A stretch of 64,000 nt of DNA from Lindgomyces ingoldianus (GCF_010093535.1 NW_022985166.1:812455-876454); one strand, 5' to 3'; positions 1 through 13,328 are shown, counted from the first letter of the stretch. Numbers and translations are program-made. Notes: generated by a model from the letters alone, not told the origin.

Positions 1-2762
1 CACAAACATTCGCCGAGGCCCGCATCTCCGTCGCCAAATTTCCACACCCCTCACAGCCCTCTTCCCCCGCGTCCTCCTAACGGCCCGCTCCGCAATCTGC
101 CCTGTCTCAATTCCAGCCCCAATTCCAACCCCAAACCCAATGCATCCGCCTAAATCTAATCTACTCGCTACCCCTTCTCCCCCTTCGGCGCAGCACTCAT
201 CCGGGAAGTAGAAAGCATGGATCCCAACGCTGATATCATCGACACTGATCAAGATGGTTGTCCAGATGTAGTATTGGGGATTGGACGCCAAAGCGGGGGT
301 GAGATTTTACCTAGAAGGTGATGGCTGTGCTTGGGTATGGGTTTGTTTTGTCTAGCTCTTGGTACACTCCCCTGGACTTGGATTTGGCATTGGTAATGAG
401 GGTGGGAGTTGGTTTTGCGATTTACAAAGCTTAAATGTCCAGTCCCTCACCGACGAAACGATCATTTCACCAGCTTGTTTCCCACAAAGGACGGTCAATC
501 CATGCCCTTACTTCCTTCATCCTAGCCTTTCATCGTACCTACCCGCAAGCCCCGGACCAACGACAAATCTATATGTCCACACCCAGCATACAATATGATG
601 CTGAAACATCAAAGCCGATTCCAGAAGAAGTGGGAAAACATGTTCGAGATGCCCCTTCCGCCCGTGTAACCGTGCCCCGAGAGGATTGGTTTCTTTCACG
701 CAGCTTATGTGCAAATTATCGGTAATCGCGCTGATATATAGTTCCTGTTTACCTTCAGTAGGTAGGGCTCTGCAGATGGTTAGCCACGACAGTTTGCTAT
801 AGTCAAAAGCTCGTGTTTCAATACATTTTGCCGGTGAGTTTTGGCCTTGTTCTGCCGCAGATCAATGATCAGCATGCACCTAGCTTGGAAACCATAAATT
901 CACCTCTTGAAGCCTGAGCAGCTCCTGGGAGTCGTGGCAGCGGAAACCTATGCTAATATAGATGCGGTATCTGAATTAGAGGTTTTAAGTTTAGTTTTCC
1001 CATTAGGATATATTTTCCAGGACCAGGCGGCAATACTTTTAATGTCAGTGCGCCGGCACGGTACAAGCGCCGGGCTTCAGCAGAGCTACCTGCGTACCTA
1101 AAATAACCTTACTGCTTTCAGGCACATGCATGTACTTAGCGAGTTGGAGCCTCGATCGGCCCCACTAAAGCCGGGAAAAGGATACGTCCTAAGGAATATA
1201 TATATGCGAAAGACTTTAGGAGATGGTAAAAAGTTAAACTCGTCAATACTGACCACTGAATAGGATCATGAAAGTAAAGTAAATGAAGAACTGGGCCGAG
1301 GGTTCTGAGGACAGCGCTCCAGAAGGGGTTTAAGTCTCACTTTCGATCCTCTGAGGGCTGTTCATAGCGCTAACAATTAGATCTGCCAGCCGGAGCGTCA
1401 GTGGCTTGGCCCTTGATACGTCTGTTGTGGAGAAAGAGTGACAAATGGTCAGAGTGTATGGAGCTCGATCGACGCTAGGCAGGGAAATGTGATGTCTAGG
1501 GGAATCTTGATGGTCCTCTAGTTAGTGAAGGCCGTCTCAGTCCAAAAGGCTAGGGGTCCGCTGATAGGTGTTTCCTGAAAGGCCAGAAGAAGTACGAGAT
1601 GGCAGGAATTGGATATATGGAGTCCTGCCTAACATCGTGTAGATAATAAATAGTACACACTCTTAAAGAGTAGTTGAGATATTGAAACCGAGAGTTGAGT
1701 TGTAAGAATAGGACGGTATAGTAAGATTGAAGAACTGCGGTGAGACGGACGAGGGAGATAGGATAGAACCTGAAACCCTTATAGCAAGAGGTTACAGCGT
1801 TGCTCAAGTTGAGCGAGGTGGGGAGGAAGAGATAAGAAGTCTAGAGAAGTGATATGGAGTGGACTAGATACTATAGACGGAGAGATAGGGTTTCTAGCAC
1901 GAGAGCGATTCACCTCTCACCTCAGTAGAGTGCAGACAGGAACGAAAAGTGACAAAAAGGAGATATTTTAAGTTTGAGGAGGTAGCGATAGCAGCTGGTG
2001 TCGAGGTTGCAAGAAGGACAAATCAATGTCCAACGCAATGTAGAATATCAGAAAACGAGCGCCATTGAGAGGGCAATCCGAGCGTTAAAAAGATGAATGA
2101 AATACCAGTCCGTCTTTAGTAGATCAAGACTTATCAAGATCTCATCCACTTCGATCGCAAGAGCATGCTTCCCGAGAACTGGAGTCGACCCCCACCAATG
2201 GTTCGGTCCTTGTCTCGACATGAATGTCTAAGTTTGTTGCCATGAGTGTTCTCAGGATATTTTAAGCCTTACACTCCCCTTGGACTTCTGCTATCATTCT
2301 TCGTACGATTGGTGTTTCTGCGATTTCATGGCCTCTTCAGGGCTCCACTGATCTCAGACATCCATTTAAATGATAAAAGAGAAGACTTGTTTGGAAGGGC
2401 CCCTAATTTCTTATTAAGCCATAGATTTTGAAGGGAGCAGCGGACGAAACTTCAAGGAGTGCCCATTGAGAGAATTCGGAACCAGAGGATTAATGACGAT
2501 ATTCCGACTCATATACATCATGTTCAAGGTCAAGTACGGCAAGAAGGAGAGTGATTGGAGTGGACATCGAACGAGACGACGGCTGAGGGGAGAGGGCGTG
2601 AATGCCAAGGTTGAAACTAGCCACTGGTCCAAACGTCAGCCCCGCCAAACCTACGGGCGGCATTTCCCGTCTCTACCACAACACGACCATCTTCAACTAA
2701 ACAGTACAGAACGCGTTCGAACCTGTCTGTCAATACCAAGACCATTATTCGGCGACCCCGAA
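1..2762. other. Left-end intergenic region
   Basis: No convincing gene is seen over 2.7 kb. The first 80 bases may be the 3' end of a plus-strand gene: frame 3 reads QTFAEARISVAKFPHPSQ... and stops at 78-80, but the support is only sequence flavour. The rest has scattered short open frames without recognisable domains. The last few hundred bases should hold the promoter of the gamma-tubulin complex gene. Confidence 0.4.
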
Positions 2763-5554
2763 ATGGCGAGTTTTAATAGAGAACGCGTCGAACACGCATT
2801 GAACGAGCTCCTAGTGCGCATCTTACCAGATGACCCAAACGAAGACGAAGCAGCCGCAAACGAGCGCTTCGAGGAAGCTTTTGACTTTGCCATCGACAAA
2901 TTGGTCGCTGCGGGAGACCCTTCTGTTGTGCCTGATATCAATCATGTTGCTAGCTTGATTGACAGGAGGGGTATACTGCATTGGTCCTATACGAAGCTCA
3001 CCGCTGACCGGTCGTAGTTTCAAGAGATATTGATGGGACACAAAAGAGCGCTCGATTTCACAACCTCCTTTCCCGCCTCATATCCCAGCCAGTATTAAAT
3101 CAGAAATGGAGGATGCTTTATTTCCTAAATCAACTCTCAGATCTACACACAGAGGCCCGAGCGCCAGCGCGCCTTCCGATAACGCCTACGAAACAGAGCC
3201 AGCCAAATGCTCAGGCCCTTGGTAGCCCCGCCTTCAGAGACGCCTTCTCTAGACCCGGCTTACCACAGATACCTGTCAATGACGGTTCCCCGAAAGCATC
3301 ACCTCACCCTATGCCTCATGCAGAGAAGCCAGAAAAACGGAGAGAAAGAGGTCCTCAAAATGTAGTCAAGGAGCAAATGGCAGACGCAATACCTTCAGAA
3401 CAAGCAAACCCTGTCTTTAGCCCTTCGGAACCTGGTTTACTTCGCGACCTTCCCTTCACCCTACAGGGCATCTCGTCGACAAACCTCACGTTTCCATCGT
3501 CCACTGCCCTTAAGCTTCCGCCCACCCTCCCGGTGCCTCTTATCAGTCTCCTACATACTCTCGCCGAGCCATCGCTTCTCTATCGCGGACTCTCCGAATT
3601 CGTTGAATCCACCGAAGGCGGGCTTGTCGGACAAAGTTTTCGGTCAGCACTGGGTATGGAGTTGAGGTCATACCTTGGCTTAGTTGCTACTCTGGAGGGA
3701 CAGATCAAACGGGCGCTACAAAACATCGACGAATCACAACCTCACCGCGGCATAGGAAAAGCCGGTGTTACTCTCAAGCGCTGCGTCATCTGGACAAGAG
3801 AGGCAACTATGGGTCTTCGGCTGATGAGCTTGATGGTCGAAGAGTCAAAAAGCAAGAAGGGAGGCGAACTGATATCCCTAATCCACTCATTTTCGTTGTC
3901 GCATGGCGATCCTTATGTGGGAACCTTTGCCGAACGCCTCTTGTCGCACGTCACTTGTCCGTTCTACGACATGCTCCGGCAGTGGATATACGATGGCGAG
4001 CTCGCGGATCCCTTTGGCGAATTCTTCGTGTCCGAGCAAAGCGAGGATGAAATCAGCGAGGCAAACGGGAAGGAGGGCAAGGGAGGCGCCACCAGCGTGT
4101 GGGAAGACAAGTACAAGCTCAACGAACGCATGATCCCCACAATAATCACCGAGGAATTTGCAAACAAAGTCTTCCTCATCGGCAAGAGTCTGAATTTCAT
4201 CCGCTATGGATGCGGTGACGCTGCGTGGGTGGATACCTACTCTAAAGAGGCATCCAAAGAACTTCGCTACGGCGACACAGCCAACTTAGAGCAATCCATC
4301 GGTGATGCATACAAAACTACTATGGCGCGCCTCATTGACCTCATGGCGAACAAATTCAAGCTCTTCGAACATCTCCAAGCACTCAAAAAGTACCTCCTCC
4401 TCGGCGCCGGCGACTTCATCGCCGTACTCATGGAATCGCTATCCTCCAATCTCGATCGTCCGGCAAACACGCAATACCGCCACACCCTCACCGCGCAACT
4501 CGAACACGCCGTCCGCAACTCCAACGCGCAATTTGACTCCCCTGACGTCCTCCGTCGTCTCGATTCCCGCATGCTCGAACTCTCGCACGGCGAAATTGGC
4601 TGGGATGTCTTCACTCTCGAATACAAGATTGACGCGCCCGTCGACGTCATCGTAACTCCCTTCGGCTCAAAACAGTACCTCAAAGTATTCAACTTCCTCT
4701 GGCGAGTAAAGCGCGTGGAATTCGCCCTCGGATCCACCTGGCGTCGCTGCATGACAGGTGCTCGGGGGGTCCTCGGCACCGTGACTGATAAAGTCGGGTC
4801 CGACTGGAAAAAAGCACGATGTGCTGTTGCCGAAATGATTCATTTTGTAAACCAACTACAATATTACATTCTCTTCGAAGTCATCGAGTCATCGTGGAAC
4901 GAACTACAAGATGCGCTAAGGAAACCAGAAAGCACGCTCGACGACCTGATTCAAGCGCATGCGAAGTATCTAACTAGTATTACGAGGAAGGGGTTGTTGG
5001 GGAGCCAGAGTACGGATTTTACGGGCCAGTTGCATGAGTTGTTGAAGACGATGTTGAGTTATAAGGATGCGGTTGATGGGTTGTATTCATTCTCTGTTAC
5101 AGAGTTTACCAGGAGACAGGAACATGCGGCGAAGATTGAAACACGGACGGCGGCGGGGAGATGGGGAATTTCCGAAAAAGATAACGGCCCACCAAGTGGA
5201 TCTGATTCCCCGGATCCTTTCGCACCGAACAGCAACGGCCGTCAGAAATCGCGCTCAGACTCTGACTCCCCGTTCCCACCTCCACTCCTTCATCTCGGTG
5301 TCGCGGGGTCAGGCGAAGATGATATTCTCCCTGCGCTTAGAAAACGGCTGGCGAATTTGCTAGTGGATTTTAGAGCGAGGGTCAACGTCTTGTTGGGGGA
5401 TTTAGCGCACCAGCCAGATGTCGATATGCGCTGGTTGGCAATGGTTATGAATTTCAATGATGTATACCAGCCGGTGAGGAGGAGGAGGAAGGGTGAGAGG
5501 GAGAAAAAGAGGGAGAAGGAGACGCCGCAGCCGCAGACAGGGGGGAAGCGCTGA
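2763..5554 (+). CDS. SPC98: Gamma-tubulin complex component 3 (GCP3/Spc98/Alp6)
   Basis: Core subunit of the gamma-tubulin small complex, which nucleates microtubules at spindle pole bodies. Exons are 2763-2970 and 3018-5554; the 47-bp intron begins GTATAC, carries a CTGAC branch site and ends TAG. Together they encode about 914 residues. The start ATG opens the family-like N-terminus MASFNRERVEHALNEL. Across the junction the protein reads SARFHNLLSRLISQPVLNQK, as in fungal GCP3. GRIP1-like sequence follows (DLPFTLQGIS, GGLVGQSFRSALGMELRSYL, GVTLKRCVIWTREATMGLR). The GRIP2 gamma-tubulin-binding half includes FNFLWRVKRVEFALGSTWRR and ends near MNFNDVYQPVRRRR. The C-terminus is a short basic, Lys/Glu-rich tail. 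Fungal GCP3 fits better than GCP2 or GCP4 because of this N-terminus and tail. Confidence 0.92.
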
Positions 5555-5793
5555 TGAATTATATGATACTTGATGTGATAATCAGATGAATTGGAATTGG
5601 GATTTGGGGCTGGGAGGGCGATCTAGTAGGTTGGAGGATGGGCGAAATGTTCGTCTTGAGCCATACCCGAATTCATCTTTTCAGTATTCCTCTTCGATAC
5701 GCGCGAGCAGTCCTCGCGCTCTCCCATTACCTCACCTTCCCTACTTCCCCTTGCTCCTCTTCCCTTCCCTTCCACCCTCAAACCACCTCCCCT

Positions 5794-6093
5794 TCATGCA
5801 ACCGCCCCTCCAACAACTCCAACCACGCCCAAAACTCCCGCCAACACCCCAGCACCCACCATCCCATTCCTAGCCTTTCCCGCCGCACTCGTACTCATAT
5901 AATCCACCGTCTCTTGATCACCTCTACGTACACGCCCATGTCCATGCCCGTGCTCATAATACTCCTGATCGTGGTGGTGGTGGTCATGATGATGCCCATG
6001 ATGCCCAGCAAGTGATCCAAAAGCTGTTTCAAAGCCTGCGTGGATGGTCACGAGGAAGGGTGCTAGGAGGGTGATGACAGGGAGAGGGCGCAT
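5794..6093 (-). CDS. Small His-rich secreted protein, possibly GPI-anchored
   Basis: Encodes 99 residues in one exon. Residues 1-20 (MRPLPVITLLAPFLVTIHAG) look like a signal peptide; an ATG nine codons upstream is in frame but would bury it. A histidine cluster follows at about 31-53 (HHGHHHDHHHHD, then EHGHGHG). The C-terminus is a glycine/valine-rich hydrophobic stretch of about 22 residues ending at the stop, as expected of a GPI-attachment signal. A metal-binding role at the cell surface or wall is inferred only from composition. It lies tail to tail with the GCP3 gene, 239 bp away. No family was recognised, and it could be a chance open frame in low-complexity sequence. Confidence 0.45.
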   Translation of the reverse strand: MRPLPVITLLAPFLVTIHAGFETAFGSLAGHHGHHHDHHHHDQEYYEHGHGHGRVRRGDQETVDYMSTSAAGKARNGMVGAGVLAGVLGVVGVVGGAVA

Positions 6094-7253
6094 TTTGGGA
6101 GAAGAGAAGGGTTGATACAAGTGGTGGATGGAGTTGTGTAGACTAGTGTAGTGGATTGGTGGATGCGGAACTATTGCAGTAACTTAATGGAAATGGATGA
6201 TGAGGTTCGAGTTGGATAATGAATGTACTTTCGTGATCGCAACGATGCGGAGCAACGATAGTGGATGTTTCTGAGATGCACGTTGTCTGTCTGGAAACGA
6301 TGGATGTGTAGATTTGCCCTGGTAAAAATGTATATGTTGTTTAAAGGATGACTCCAAGGTGTGTATAAATCAGCTAATGGGGTAGCAAGCGGAGACTTAT
6401 AGGTAGATTGGGGATACGGATACCAGACGGACACGTGGGCAGTATTTCCTTCCTCTGCATGCGTGCTCAAGGCAGGAGAAGAAAAGACCGGTAGCGGGTC
6501 CCAACCAGACTACCTACCTCAGATCTATGGATAGATGTCTACAAGGGCGGCTGTGCTGTGCAACTTCTCTTAATCGCTATTTGTTAAACGCATCACTCTT
6601 GAATCTTCCGGCTTTATCTTTGCAAGCTGCGCGTGTCTGCTAGGTGTGAGGTTGTGTTATCTAGACCCACAGAACCCATGAGGAACCTTATCACAATACG
6701 CTCCTCCCAACTTCACATTTGCGCATGTTTGAGCTATCATCAGAGTCGTGGTGGGGCGTCTCCCACCCAAGGATTGGCGTTACTTCAACATACATGTCCG
6801 AGACATGCTTTATCCTATAAAGCATATGCCCCTCACGCGCTCACACAGTTACAGCACCCAAGCCGCAAAATGTAATCGCAGAGAAGCCGAACGTTCTTTC
6901 GCTGTAGACTATGACCAGCTATCGAAATCTGAGCACCATTTTCCTCCATTCCATCATCCCATCCGTTCAGGGGAGATAGATAAAGAAGGAAGGGAAAGGA
7001 AGGAAAGAAAGATACCACGCATTCAGGAAGCCTGACATAGTCCACTGCCACTAGAACGCACCCTCAATGAAGCTACCGTAACCATTCATTGTGAATCTTT
7101 ATATCCGCCCGGCATATGCTGCCATTTTGTTGCATGGCTTTTGATATTCGCCACATCCATCTCTGTCCACCACAATTTCTCACCTGATAAAATTGTGGTT
7201 TCAATGTAGTAAGTTTTGTAGTCGTGAGTTTTTCAAGCCAGCCAGCTGTATAA
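6094..7253. other. Intergenic region
   Basis: About 1.16 kb with only short open frames on both strands, none with a recognisable domain. It should hold the promoter of the His-rich protein gene and the 3' untranslated region of the zinc-knuckle gene. Confidence 0.5.
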
Positions 7254-8933
7254 CTACCAGCCGCCGCCGTCGGCACCTCCAGACTGCCAGTCGCCAGAAG
7301 CCTCGACAACAGGGCCGCCGCCACCAGAACCCCAATCACCAGTCGCAGCAACTGGCTCGACGGGCCCGCCGAAGCCAAGACCACCATCTCCTCCACTGTC
7401 GGCGATGGGTGCTTTGCAGCGCTTGATAGTGTGGCCCATCTCGCTGCAGTTGCTGCACTTGACCTTACTCCAGTCCTTGGGCTCCGGGCATTCCTTGGAG
7501 AAGTGACCGATCTTCTCACAGTTGCGGCAAGTGACATTGTCCGGATTCTTTGGCTGGTCGCACTCCCTCACCATGTGGTCTTCAGAACCGCAGTTACGGC
7601 AGGTACGTGCCTCCGCGTTAGGGCACTAAGCGCTAGTTAGTACGTCTTGTGGTGATGCACCTACTTGGATAACTTACAGCTTTGGAGAAATGACCCATCT
7701 GATTGCACTTTCGGCACTCGACATTCTCGGCAGAGCGTGGCTCTGTACATTCCTTAGCATTGTGGCCAGACTGCTTGCAGTTCTTGCACGCATGCGGATC
7801 AACACGCTCCCCCGGGCAGTCACGTGCACGATGGCCCTCCTCGTTGCAGTAGACACATTGGATGACCGGCTTGGCCGACTCACGAGCAACCTGCTCCTCC
7901 TTGCAATGCTTCCGAACGTGACCGAGCTCTATGATAGGATTAGCATGAGACGCCGTGAAGAATGACCAGTGAGCTCACCTCCGCAATTAGAGCACACCGG
8001 AACACCTCGGTCTTGGATGAAACCAGCACTAGCCAGACGCTGAAAGTTCTGCTCCTTGGACTCGGGCCAGCCTTGAGAAAGCTTTGCGCGGCGTGGTTTG
8101 TCGGAGAGTTGAATGGATAAAACAAATTCTTGGTCCGGATTGCCAATCAGGTCGACAATGGTCATGTTCGGGGCAAGCTCTTGCGGCTTAGCAATCAGGT
8201 AGACAGGCAGGTTGTCCGAGCGCAGGGCTAGCTCTACGTCGGCAAGGCTGAACTCGTCGGTGAGAGCGCGAGCGTATGCCTTTAGACAGGTGCGGAACAC
8301 ATCAAGATCCTTCACCTTGGCAGCATCGACGAGTTTAATCCAAGCCTCACCGGCGTCAAGCTCTGGAACACCAGTCCAGTCAACCAAACGACGAGACTTG
8401 CACTCACTAGCCTTGTGGCCCGTCTGCTTGCAGAGCTTACACTCCATCGGCGGCTTCGATGGACAGTCACGAGCTTGGTGTCCTTCTTGCTGGCAGACAT
8501 TGCAGGTACCGGTGAATGGACGGTCGACCTTCGGGTTGGTGCAGTGGGCTTTGTTGTGACCAATCTCACCACAGTTAAAGCACTCACCAGTCAAGCCTCC
8601 TGCTGGTTTGTCAGGGCAGTCGCGGGCGAAATGACCCTCTTGGTGACAACTAGAGAATGTCAGCTCTCTGGAACAGTTCGAAGGTTTAGAAATGGAAGTG
8701 AAACTTACTGACGACAAGAGTTGTCACCAGAATTGCCTCCATCGCCTCCACCTCCGCTACTACCCCAGACGTCGCCACCGCTATGATCGGCGCCAGCATC
8801 TGGTTTCCAGGAATCGTCACCTCCTAGTGGGTGTTAGAGACGGTGCCAACGATCAATGTAGGCGAGAACGAGCAAGAGTAGAAAGAACGCAATTGAAGTA
8901 GCAACGGAATTACATACCTGCGTTCCAAGACAT
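7254..8933 (-). CDS. CCHC zinc-knuckle protein with 11 knuckles (Byr3/Gis2/CNBP-like)
   Basis: Probable single-stranded nucleic-acid-binding protein of the CNBP/Gis2 type, linked in other fungi to mRNA binding and translation. Five exons: 8918-8933, 8709-8823, 7979-8649, 7678-7928 and 7254-7625, giving 474 residues. The start is MSWNAGGDDSW. Eleven C-x2-C-x4-H-x4-C knuckles are visible, for example [28 protein letters not shown] and [14 protein letters not shown]. The first, [14 protein letters not shown], is assembled across an intron. A non-finger segment of about 130 residues ([15 protein letters not shown] to [12 protein letters not shown]) separates knuckles 1-4 from 5-11. N- and C-termini are Gly/Trp/Asp-rich. 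Byr3 and Gis2 themselves are smaller (about 7 knuckles), so this is the longer filamentous-fungal form. Confidence 0.9.
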
Positions 8934-10087
8934 GCTTACGATTGAGGGACACGAATGGGTTGTTGAGAAAGTTTGGGGGAAGGCGAGGTACTCGCGACGT
9001 CTCTGTAATGGATTTGATGACTACGAAAGGCGACTTTCCTCAAGCGACCCGTGTAGTGAAAGTTCGACTTGATCTGAGAGAGGTCTAGGTTAGCGGGGTA
9101 TTCGTTGGTTTGGGAGCCTGGGAGAGGAAGCTAGAGTGAGTGCTTGTTGTCGTTGGGGGATATGGGAGCGACAATACACCCACACCCACGAGACGAAGCA
9201 GGCGTTGTCAAGGCCCTTACAGTTGCGTGGGGTAACGTACCTGAACGAGGAAGCGAAGCCTTGACACAATGAAGTTGAAGTTGCAGCCTTGAGAACTGTT
9301 AGCTGCGAACTAGCTCTTCGGCTATCGTTGATTGTTTGGGTGAAGGTCGTCGAGTGTCATAGGAGAAAAAAGGTTTAACTGAAGCGGTAGGCGTGCGCCC
9401 AAATGGCTACGAAGAAAAACTACTTCCAGCGCCGATGACGGTGAAAGCAGGATGAGCTCTCTTTCTTCGCAGAGAGGCAAACGCGTGAGCCAAGGCAAGC
9501 GTTTGCTCGTGCAAGAGTAGCAAGTGGAGTAGCCAGAACGAAGTGATGACTGGACTCACCGAAGCTCAGTTCTTACGGACGGTGAGACTACAGCTACGTG
9601 ACAGTCGAGATTTCTGAGATCTCTCAGTGTCGCTCTACGGAGAAGCTACAAATGGCGATGTGTTATAGAGAAGGAGGAAGGGCTCACCTTCAACTTAACC
9701 CAGATTGTGTATCCCCGGTATGGAAGCACCGCCAAACAAATGGAACGCTGAGAAGTTTCATTTGACAAGATGCATGTGGGAAGAAGGGTAGAAACGAGTT
9801 AGACTGTTGTAATGGCACAAGACGCTTTTAAAAAGGTCTTGATCTGGACAAGAATGCAAGAGCAGAAGACTTTTAGAAACGACTTGCATACCCCATACAA
9901 ATTCTTTCAACAATCAATTCATCTGGAATATTGGTATCAAGACTCATGGCCCCATTTGTCCCAATCAATTCACTCATGCACACCAAGTAGCAAGTAGAGA
10001 TAACTACCTAAAACACCTCGTTTTCCAAACACGCACACCTATCCAACTACAAGACAACTCATACTCGTCATCGTTTCAATCCAGTAA
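8934..10087. other. Intergenic region: leader/promoter of the zinc-knuckle gene
   Basis: No gene is seen in 1.15 kb. The part next to 8933 is probably a long 5' leader and promoter of the zinc-knuckle gene; the right end should hold the 3' untranslated region of chitin synthase. Confidence 0.5.
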
Positions 10088-13000
10088 TCAGACACCACGG
10101 AACTGCAACATATTAGCTCATATATTCCAGGCTTGGGGGACCGGAGCAGACTCACCATCCTAACAACCAAGAACCACATAGCTCCAATAAACCTGAAAGC
10201 ACTCAACCCCGCTACACTCCACAGTACGACCTCCAGATAAACTGTAGCAGTCTGGTTCTTCTTCTCTGCCGCCTTATCCGGATCAGACACCGTGACTTCC
10301 AGGCCACCAGATTGCAAAACCAATGCGCAAAGCCCCAGGTTGCAGAACATCCAGAAAAGCACGACACCGGATCGGAACCCCTTGTAGTAGTCTTCCTGTT
10401 TATCTGCCGCCGACGGTGTCTTCTTTGGCTCGACCCATTTGGTGCTAAAGACACGAAGCTCGGCCTCATATTGTGTGTTGAGATCGGCGTCGTCCGTTGG
10501 AGCGTGGATATCGGCTTTTCCGTCGGCCTTTGTGGTGACAGAAGGCAGCTTCTCGGCCTTGTCATCGCCCTTGGTACCCCAAGTAATATCGTGCGTGTTG
10601 CAGAAAGCGTAAACATTGAGGATGTTGATATAGGTGGGCGTCATTAGGAGGTACTGAATGAACGACGTGAACATATGCCACGGATCCAGGAAAATAATGG
10701 AGACGACCAGCCACATAGCGTATGTCGAGGCCATGGAGACAATCAAGGTGAAGAAGATTGGGTCGGCGACAATGTCCTTGACATTGAATCCGTCATTCTT
10801 CTTAATCTGCGCCTGCACAGACCGCACAGTGATGAAAATGGAAGCGAACATGAGATAAACCATGATCAGAACCCAGAAATAAACCATACTCATGTAGAAC
10901 TTGTTGGATCCTTGGGGGCGGTTACCGAGAGCCAGGATGAAACAGGTAATCAGGGTGCCAATGTACGTCCATTCGAAAACGATGAACAGAACCTTGCCGG
11001 CGGTACCGATTTCGGTGGCTAAGGAAGCCGTCAGAATGCGGAAAACTAGGAAGAAATTGCCGAGGGCGAACCAAGCGAAGATCATGCTGATGGTCTGGTA
11101 GGTGAATTCGACGAGGAACATCATCTTCCGGATGAAAGAGTGGTCGCTGCGGAAGATGTCAAACGAATGTGCTAGAGCGTATACAGCAGCGAAGAAAGAT
11201 CCATTCAGCCATCTTCGTCGCTGAAGAATGAAGTCGGCCATTTCCACAGGCACGTCAGTTTCACCGGTCGCAGATTTGACGTACTGCAGAATCCAGTGGC
11301 AGTTCCTCTTCGAGACTAGTTCGAAGCAAAGGATACGATCCTCGGCGAGATACATGTTTGCAGTGAAAATACCAGCGTTGGCGCCGTGCATCTTCTCACC
11401 GGCAAAGTACTTCTCCAGGGGTCCAGTTCCAGCCTTGTCGTTCTGGAGGGCGACATATCGGTAGGCCGAGAAAGCACCAGGCAGCACAGAAATAAAACCA
11501 AAAGCGGACTCCAAGGGCTTATCCAAAATATTACTCATCTTATACTCAAAGTTTTGTGTGGCCACGAGCGGGTTAATAAGCTTCTTTCCGTGAACCAACA
11601 TAGCCTTGATCTCACCGCAAGCGCCAGCACACATGGGTTCGAGGTCGAACGCCTTCCACAGCTGGTAGATCGAGTCTTTCCCGGGTTTTGTTCCAGCATC
11701 AATCAGAACGCAGATATTAGGATCCAGAACAGCACCAAAGGCCTGGAAGAACCAGCGATGGGAGTTAATCTTTTTCTGATTCTTTTCCTTCAAACAGAAC
11801 AGCATCTGGACAGGGGTGTTGCCTTTCTTGACCCCAACAACACCTTTCTTGATGTCAAGTTGCATCTGCGTGGTATACTGTAATCTCGATTAGTCATGGT
11901 CGACCACAATTGACATGTTCAAAATTACCTCGTAAATATGGGCAGTCACATCCTTGCCATTGACCTGTTGCTTGGCAATGCCATCCTGATACACTCCGAG
12001 ACCTGCGAGAACGGCTCGCGTTCTTGGATTAATCTTGGCACGACCATCACTGACGACACACACTACAATTTTCTTCCACGCGTCCTTGCCCCATGTCTTA
12101 CTGTTAGTTCGCGAGTTCATGTACTCAATGTTCTTAATGACACCAGTCATGGTGCGCGCAAACAGTTCGTCCTCCTCATTGTACATGGTAATGACGACGA
12201 AAAGCTCAGTATGCCTGGGCTTGGCAAACAGCTTCTGGCGCAGTGTGAATCGCTCAGCGTCAAAATCAGCAGGGTCGCACGTTGCGGCAGAGTAGCGCAT
12301 GTGTGTGAATTCGTCACGCTCGGGGGGCTGTGCATGCGGCACCTGGTTGAGCAACCGCGGGGGGATTGGACAATCAAGGACAAGATTACCCTTGAACAGC
12401 TGAACTTCCTTCACCGTCTTCCACCGCTTTATGGGTGCGGGGCTGGGAGTATGATGTGGCTCGTCGTGGTACGCGCCTGCTGCATGCTCAACGTCGTGGT
12501 CGAGCGCGCCAACCGGGTGGTCAGCCTCATGCGGATCTGGGCCATATGTTTGATCCCCCGGGATCATCGGCCTTCGGTCATCATCATCTTGCCAGTAGTG
12601 GTCTGGCTGTGTCCCATAGGTGGGATGCGGGCTCTCATCGTGTGGTGAGGGATTGTAAGGCTGGGTGTAGTATGCGTCGTGGTGCGCTTGCGGGTCGAGC
12701 GAGTAGTCGCTCCCGTGCCGATGAGGCTGCTGGTAGTCATCGTGGTAGTCGTTGGGGCCATATGGAATGTTCTCCACCGAGTACTGCACGCTTCAGTCAG
12801 ATATGTAGACAACTGTACGGCCGTGCAGAACTCACGCTTGGTTGTAACTGGAGTCTGTCTCCTGGGGTGCCAGGCCCGGGACCTGGTCCCATGGGAATCT
12901 CTAGGGGCCCTCCAGCTGCACTCGATTCATATCTGTCGTCGAGCTGGTAGCTCTGCAGTGGTTGCCCGGGAGAGGGCGAGCGGCCGGGTCTTCGAGGGTC

Positions 13001-13328
13001 CATTCCTGGAGAGTAGTGGTCGTCACCGCCGCCAACTGAGCCTGCACAACTCTGCGGTTAGTCTGGTCCTAAGGTTGATTTTTCGCGCGGTGCGCAAACG
13101 TGAGTAACGAATGTCGTGGTCGAAGGGGAAGCGAGGGCAAAAGATGGGCGACTAAGACTGCGACTGCGACTGCGACAGTGAATTGATAAACTCCGGCTGG
13201 GCAGAGCTTGAGTGGGCAGCAATCTGGGGAAAACACGTAGGAAAAGGGTACCCTGGGGCGCGGGCTGTGCGAGGCGTCGTCATAAGATCAAGGGCGCTCA
13301 ACTCACCGAGGCGGTTGTAGCCAGACAT
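10088..13328 (-). CDS. Chitin synthase, class I/II
   Basis: Family-2 glycosyltransferase of the plasma membrane that polymerises UDP-GlcNAc into chitin. Exons on the minus strand are 13307-13328, 12836-13041, 11929-12783, 10156-11877 and 10088-10102, giving 939 residues. The first intron is long (265 bp); the others are 51-53 bp. The tiny last exon gives the C-terminus FRGV. A Pro/His/Asp-rich cytosolic N-terminus is followed by [20 protein letters not shown] and [17 protein letters not shown], typical of division 1. Catalytic signatures are [33 protein letters not shown] and QRRRWLNGS. Several transmembrane helices follow, then a hydrophilic loop and two more helices. Absence of a myosin motor or cytochrome b5 domain excludes classes IV, V and VII, and the sequence is unlike class III. 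Class I and class II cannot be told apart by eye. Confidence 0.95.

Noticed and set aside
4267..4779. 170-residue minus-strand open frame inside the GCP3 gene
   Set aside because: Lies antisense to strongly conserved GCP3 sequence and has no domain.
11386..12648. Plus-strand open frames of 165 and 236 residues inside chitin synthase
   Set aside because: Antisense shadows of highly conserved catalytic exons.
12784..12835. Extra residues between QLQPS and YSVENIPYG of chitin synthase
   Set aside because: Explained by a 52-bp intron with good splice signals.
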